From: Gallionellaceae bacterium UBA6222
GTDB lineage: Bacteria > Pseudomonadota > Gammaproteobacteria > Burkholderiales > Gallionellaceae
Direction: 5' to 3'
Assembly (NCBI GenBank): GCA_002421915.1
Contig: DISA01000083.1
Span: 1-10,621, forward strand
Length of the DNA: 10,621 nt
Below the pieces are notes generated by a model that was not told the DNA's origin, did not search any database, and worked only from the letters and a program-made list of their open reading frames with translations. Of this stretch, positions 7,034 to 10,621 are shown piece by piece. How positions within the stretch are numbered: position 1 is the first letter of the stretch; the number at the start of each line of letters is the position of its first letter. A program made the position numbers and the translations under genes.

Positions 7034-8923
7034 CTACACAATAATTTTTCTCGCGCGCAGCGTCTCGATAATCTCCGGAATGATGCCCGGATCGTCGATG
7101 GTCGAAGGCACCACATACTCCTGCCCGTTGATGATTTTGTTCATGGTCTTGCGCAGGGTCTTGCCGGAACGGGTCTTGGGCAGGCGCTTCAATATCACCG
7201 TGTCCTTGTAGCAGGTGATGGCGCCGATGGCATCGCGCACGCGGGCGACCAATTCCTTTTGCAGCACCGCTTCGTCAATGGTCACGCCGGATTTCAGCAC
7301 CACCAGTCCCATCGGCACTTGCCCTTTCAGTTCATCGTCGCGCGCGATGACCGCACATTCGGCGACTGCCGGATGGCTGGCGACGACTTCCTCGATCTCG
7401 CCGGTCGACAGACGATGCCCCGCCACGTTGATGACATCGTCCACGCGCCCCATCACGAACACATACCCCTCCTCGTCGATGTAACCACCATCGCCCGTGG
7501 TGTAGTAGCCGGGCAGGAAGCTCAAGTAGCCATCACGGAAGCGGTCGTCGTCACCCCAGATCCGATTCATGCAGGAAGGCGGCAGTGGCAGCCTGATGGC
7601 GATATAGCCCTGTTCGTTGCGCGGCAGCTGCTTGCCGTTCTCGTCGAGGATGCGCACGTCGAAGCCGGGCGTGGGCAAGGTGGAGGAGCCAAACTTTACC
7701 GGTTTTAGCTCCACCCCCCACAGGTTGGCGGTGATGCCCCAGCCGGTCTCGGTCTGCCACCAGTGATCGACTACGGTCTTGCCGCTTTTTTCGGTCAGCC
7801 ATTCCTGCGTCGGCGGGTCGAGACGTTCGCCCGCCGAGAAGATGACCTGCAATTTCGACAGATCGTACTGCGCCATCAGTTTCGCCTCGGGGTCCTCCTT
7901 CTTCACCGCGCGGAACGCGGTGGGCGCGGTGAAAAAGGACTTCACGCCGTATTCCGAGATGACGCGCCACAGCGCGCCCGCATCCGGCGTCATGATCGGT
8001 TTGCCTTCATACACGATGGTGGTGCAGCCGTGCAGCAGCGGGCCATAGACGATGTAGGAATGGCCAACCACCCAGCCCACGTCCGATGCCGCCCAGTACA
8101 CATCGCCCGGTTCGACGTTGTAGATTGCCTTCATGCTGTATTTCAGCGCAACCGCATGGCCGCCGTTCTCGCGCACCACGCCTTTCGGTTTGCCCGTGGT
8201 GCCGGAAGTGTAGAGGATGTATAGCGGGTCGCTGCCCTTCACCGGTGTGCAACCCACCGCCTTGGCCTTGGCCAGCAGTGTCGTCCAGTCGTGATCGCGT
8301 CCCGCCGCAAGCGGCGCGTTGCATTGCGGGCGCTGGAAGATCACGCAACTTTGCGGCTTGTGTTTGGCCAGTTCGATCGCCTTGTCGAGCAGCGGTTTGT
8401 ATTCGATGACGCGCTTGACCTCGATGCCGCAGGAAGCGGAGAGGATGACCTTGGGTGTCGCATCGTCGATGCGCAATGCCAGCTCGGGCGGCGCGAAACC
8501 GCCGAACACTACCGAGTGGATCGCGCCCAGCCGCGCCACTGCCAGCATCGAGATGACCGCTTCCGGAATCATCGGCATGTAAATGATGACGCGGTCGCCT
8601 TTGATCACACCGAGATCGGCCAGCATCCCGGCTGTGCGCGCCACTGCATCGGTCAATTCGGCGTAGGTGTATTTTTTCTTGGCGCCGGTGACGGGAGAGT
8701 CATAAATAATCGCAGTCTGATCGCCGCGCCCGTTCTTGACGTGATAATCCAACGCCATGTAGGCCGTATTCATCTCGCCGTCGGAGAACCAGTGGCCGAT
8801 GCCATCGGCATCCTGTTGCAATATCTGCTGCGGGAATTTGAACCATTCCAGCGTCTGGGCCTGGTCGCGCCAGAAGCCCTGTGGATCTTGCATCGAACGG
8901 TCGTATTCGGTTTGGTAGCTCAT
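7034..8923 (-). CDS. prpE: Propionyl-CoA synthetase
   Basis: This encodes a 629-residue AMP-forming acyl-CoA synthetase (ANL superfamily) that converts propionate, ATP and CoA to propionyl-CoA via an acyl-adenylate. PrpE length is about 628. Motifs in order are the P-loop TSGTTGKPKG (239-248) followed by the PrpE-like VVRENGGHAVAL, WWQTETG (388-394), the PrpE-typical CMNRIWGDDDRF (451-462), YTTGD (474-478), the hinge region GRVDDVINVAGHR (492-504) and RSGKTLRK (585-592). Lys588 in the last motif is the catalytic lysine, known in Salmonella PrpE to be silenced by acylation. Start at 8923 is supported by GGAGG eight bases upstream and the family N-terminus MSYQTEYDRSMQDP; the reading frame stays open to 9088 but that part overlaps prpD. 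It lies downstream of prpD on the same strand and converges on tpm with 19 bases between stops. Acetyl-CoA synthetase activity is a possible side role; the sequence favours propionate. Confidence 0.93.
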   Translation of the reverse strand: MSYQTEYDRSMQDPQGFWRDQAQTLEWFKFPQQILQQDADGIGHWFSDGEMNTAYMALDYHVKNGRGDQTAIIYDSPVTGAKKKYTYAELTDAVARTAGMLADLGVIKGDRVIIYMPMIPEAVISMLAVARLGAIHSVVFGGFAPPELALRIDDATPKVILSASCGIEVKRVIEYKPLLDKAIELAKHKPQSCVIFQRPQCNAPLAAGRDHDWTTLLAKAKAVGCTPVKGSDPLYILYTSGTTGKPKGVVRENGGHAVALKYSMKAIYNVEPGDVYWAASDVGWVVGHSYIVYGPLLHGCTTIVYEGKPIMTPDAGALWRVISEYGVKSFFTAPTAFRAVKKEDPEAKLMAQYDLSKLQVIFSAGERLDPPTQEWLTEKSGKTVVDHWWQTETGWGITANLWGVELKPVKFGSSTLPTPGFDVRILDENGKQLPRNEQGYIAIRLPLPPSCMNRIWGDDDRFRDGYLSFLPGYYTTGDGGYIDEEGYVFVMGRVDDVINVAGHRLSTGEIEEVVASHPAVAECAVIARDDELKGQVPMGLVVLKSGVTIDEAVLQKELVARVRDAIGAITCYKDTVILKRLPKTRSGKTLRKTMNKIINGQEYVVPSTIDDPGIIPEIIETLRARKIIV

Positions 8924-8939
8924 TTGATTTCCCTCCAGT

Positions 8940-8992
8940 TGTAGGTCGGGTTTTAACCCGACACAGCATACCGGGCTGAAGCCCGACCCACA
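8940..8992. repeat. Double-palindrome repeat between prpD and prpE
   Basis: Two hairpins sit side by side: GTCGGGTT (8945-8952) with AACCCGAC (8955-8962), and CGGGCT (8972-8977) with AGCCCG (8980-8985). In addition the outer ends TGTAGGTCGGG (8940-8950) and CCCGACCCACA (8982-8992) are inverted copies at 10 of 11 positions, so the whole unit can also fold as one long arm. It resembles the GTCGGG/CCCGAC palindromic repeats scattered between genes in many beta- and gammaproteobacteria (REP-like; recognised from memory). It ends just before the prpE ribosome-binding site and could tune processing or decay of a prpD-prpE transcript. Confidence 0.8.
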
Positions 8993-8997
8993 TTGCA

Positions 8998-10485
8998 TCA
9001 ATTGATCACAAACATCTCCATAAATTCGTTCACTGCGGTTGATTCCAGTTTTTGCTTGTCCAGACACAGCGCCATGATCTGCTGGCAACGCGCTTCAGGG
9101 AAGCGGGTGCGCAGATTATTGAGAAACTTCTGCTCCAGCACCGGAATCCCTTCGGCACGGCGGCGGCGGTGGCCGATGGGATATTCCACTGCGACCTGCC
9201 CGGTGCTGCTGCCGTCATTGAAGAACACCTGGATCGCGTTGGCGATCGAGCGTTTGTCCGCTTCCAGATATTCGCGGCTATAACGCGGCTCTTCCACCAC
9301 TTCCATCTTGTTGCGCAGTTCGTCGATGATCGGGTGGGCGGCATGGAAACTGTCTTCGTAGTTCTCGGCCACCAGATCACCGAATGCCAGAGGCACCGCC
9401 ACCATGTACTGGATGCAGTGGTCGCGGTCGGCCGGATTCGCCAGCGGGCCAACTTTGGAGATGATGCGGATGGCCGACTCGTGCGTGGTGATGACGATCT
9501 TCTTGATGTCCTGCAATCTATCCTTCACTTGCGGATGCAGACGCACCGCGCACTCGCAAGCAGTCTGCGAATGGAACTCGGCGGGGAAGGAAATCTTGAA
9601 CAGGATGTTTTCCATCACATAGCTGGCGTAGGGCTGATTCAGTGCAAAGCGGCGCTCCGCTTCCGGTTTCAGCTTCTGGTCCTTGTTGGTCTTGGAAAAC
9701 AGCACATCGTAGAAACCCCACTGCGGCGCGGTCAGCACACCGGGAATGCCCATCTCGCCCGCCATCGTCATCAACGACAAGCGCACCGCGCGCGACGTGG
9801 CATCGCCCGCCGCCCACGACTTGCGCGAACCGGCGTTGGGCGCGTGGCGATAGGTGCGCAGCGATTGGCCATCGACGAAGGCTTGCGACACGGCGTCGAT
9901 CACCTGCGCTTCAGTGCCGCCGAGCAGGCGTGTCACCACCGCAGCGCTGGCGACTTTCACCAGCACCACGTGATCCAGACCAACGCGGTTGAAACTGTTC
10001 TCCAGCGCCAGCACCCCCTGTATCTCGTGCGCCTTGATCATCGCGGTGAGCACATCGCGCAGGGGCAGCGCGGGTTTGCCCTCGGCCACGCGGCAGCGCG
10101 ACAGGTAATCCGCCACGGCAAGGATGCCGCCGAGGTTGTCGGAAGGATGGCCCCATTCCGCCGCCAGCCAGGTGTCGTTGTAATCCAGCCAGCGCACCAT
10201 CGCGCCGATGTCCCATGCGGCCTTCACCGGGTCGAGCTCGTGCGAAGTGCCGGGCACGCGCGCGCCGTTGCGCACCGTGGTGCCCGGCACGATGGGGCCG
10301 AGGTGCTTGGTGCACTCGGGAAAGCGCAACGCCAGCAGACCGCAGCCCAATGTGTCGATCAGGCAGTTGCGCGCGGTGTCGTAGGCTTCGTCCGACTTGA
10401 TCTCGAAACTGCACACATACTTCGCAATATCCACCAGCACCTGATCGGGGGCGGGACGGTCATTCATTTCTACATTGGCGCTCAT
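8998..10485 (-). CDS. prpD: 2-Methylcitrate dehydratase (MmgE/PrpD family)
   Basis: This encodes 495 residues, close to E. coli PrpD (483). The iron-sulfur-independent enzyme dehydrates 2-methylcitrate to 2-methylaconitate in the methylcitrate cycle for propionyl-CoA. MmgE/PrpD marks include the N-terminal helical stretch with CLIDTLGCGLLAL (41-53), LDYNDTW (100-106) followed by GHPSDNLGGILAVADYL (112-128), KAHEIQGVLALENSFNRVG (151-169), and YRHAPNAGSRKSWAAGDA (212-229). The start at 10485 is chosen because AAGGAAA lies upstream at proper spacing and it gives family length; the frame continues open to 10557 through the upstream inverted repeat, which argues against that extension. It is followed after 74 bases by prpE on the same strand. 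prpC and prpB are not in view and may lie upstream, beyond the window. Other MmgE/PrpD members act on different substrates, but pairing with prpE supports this call. Confidence 0.93.
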   Translation of the reverse strand: MSANVEMNDRPAPDQVLVDIAKYVCSFEIKSDEAYDTARNCLIDTLGCGLLALRFPECTKHLGPIVPGTTVRNGARVPGTSHELDPVKAAWDIGAMVRWLDYNDTWLAAEWGHPSDNLGGILAVADYLSRCRVAEGKPALPLRDVLTAMIKAHEIQGVLALENSFNRVGLDHVVLVKVASAAVVTRLLGGTEAQVIDAVSQAFVDGQSLRTYRHAPNAGSRKSWAAGDATSRAVRLSLMTMAGEMGIPGVLTAPQWGFYDVLFSKTNKDQKLKPEAERRFALNQPYASYVMENILFKISFPAEFHSQTACECAVRLHPQVKDRLQDIKKIVITTHESAIRIISKVGPLANPADRDHCIQYMVAVPLAFGDLVAENYEDSFHAAHPIIDELRNKMEVVEEPRYSREYLEADKRSIANAIQVFFNDGSSTGQVAVEYPIGHRRRRAEGIPVLEQKFLNNLRTRFPEARCQQIMALCLDKQKLESTAVNEFMEMFVIN

Positions 10486-10523
10486 TTTGGTTTCCTTGAA
10501 GTCAAAGTCAAAAACTATTTGCC

Positions 10524-10621
10524 ACAGAGGGCACAGAGACCACAGAGAAACCAGCATCTAAATTCAGAGCGTAGCATTGAAGGATTTAGCCTTCCCTCTC
10601 TGTGGTCTCTGTGCCCTCTGT
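10524..10621. repeat. Perfect 25-base inverted repeat upstream of prpD
   Basis: Bases 10524-10548 are the exact reverse complement of 10597-10621, with a 48-base spacer. Each arm is made of three CACAGAG-type units at nine-base steps (CACAGAGGG, CACAGAGAC, CACAGAG). The right arm reaches the window edge, so the repeat may be longer: the left arm is preceded by GCC, which predicts GGC just past the end. CACAGAG-rich intergenic repeats are widespread in betaproteobacterial and related genomes (from memory). The left arm lies 38 bases before the prpD start, so it may be in the prpD leader. The rest of 10486-10523 holds only the prpD ribosome-binding site and a duplicated GTCAAA. Confidence 0.85.

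Noticed and set aside
6992..7708. 238-codon open frame on the + strand over the 3' part of prpE
   Set aside because: It is antisense to the conserved C-terminal domain of PrpE; composition is shadow-like.
8291..8944. 217-codon open frame on the + strand over the 5' part of prpE
   Set aside because: Antisense to PrpE and with no recognisable motif.
8924..9088. N-terminal extension of prpE by 55 codons
   Set aside because: It would run through the palindromic repeat and into the prpD coding end; the internal ATG at 8923 has GGAGG and the family N-terminus.
10486..10557. N-terminal extension of prpD by 24 codons
   Set aside because: The added part is translated from the CACAGAG inverted repeat, and the ATG at 10485 has its own ribosome-binding site and gives family length.
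10524..10621. CRISPR array from repeated CACAGAG units
   Set aside because: Units are only seven to nine bases, have no 30-40-base spacers, and are inverted between the two arms; no cas gene is nearby.

Overview
The window holds nine genes in three blocks, all ordinary chromosomal metabolism. Gene content, the high-GC codon use, and the dispersed palindromic repeats between genes suggest a betaproteobacterium, possibly of the Nitrosomonadales/Gallionellaceae type. That placement is an inference from gene style only and is weak. I see no mobile element genes, RNA genes, CRISPR array, defence system or obvious foreign island.

Block 1 (1-2436, + strand) is a redox/stress cluster. It contains the 3' part of a pirin gene, a secreted YceI-family lipocalin-like protein, and an Old Yellow Enzyme flavin ene-reductase of the NemA type. 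The genes are closely spaced and end at a strong Rho-independent terminator at 2400-2436.

Block 2 (2437-7014, + strand) starts with a 154-base leader that carries nested inverted repeats and a candidate extended -10 promoter. It is followed by phosphoketolase (xfp), a short-form acetate kinase (ackA), a small glutaredoxin-like protein and thiopurine S-methyltransferase (tpm). Xfp makes acetyl phosphate directly from xylulose-5-P or fructose-6-P, and AckA turns it into acetate and ATP, so no phosphotransacetylase is needed for that step. The last three genes are joined by stop/start overlaps and look translationally coupled. The xfp-ackA gap is filled by a purine/pyrimidine-rich sequence that can fold in two competing ways and leaves ackA without a visible Shine-Dalgarno sequence.

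Block 3 (7034-10621, - strand) converges on block 2 with only 19 bases between stop codons. prpD (2-methylcitrate dehydratase) is upstream of prpE (propionyl-CoA synthetase), two steps of the methylcitrate route for propionate. prpB, prpC and a regulator are not in the window and could lie beyond position 10621. A double palindrome sits between prpD and prpE, and a perfect 25-base inverted repeat built from CACAGAG units sits upstream of prpD at the window edge.

No gap exceeds 300 bases. The largest is 2383-2590, which holds the terminator, nested repeats and candidate promoter. The most interesting signals here are the non-coding structures; I found no convincing novel protein system.
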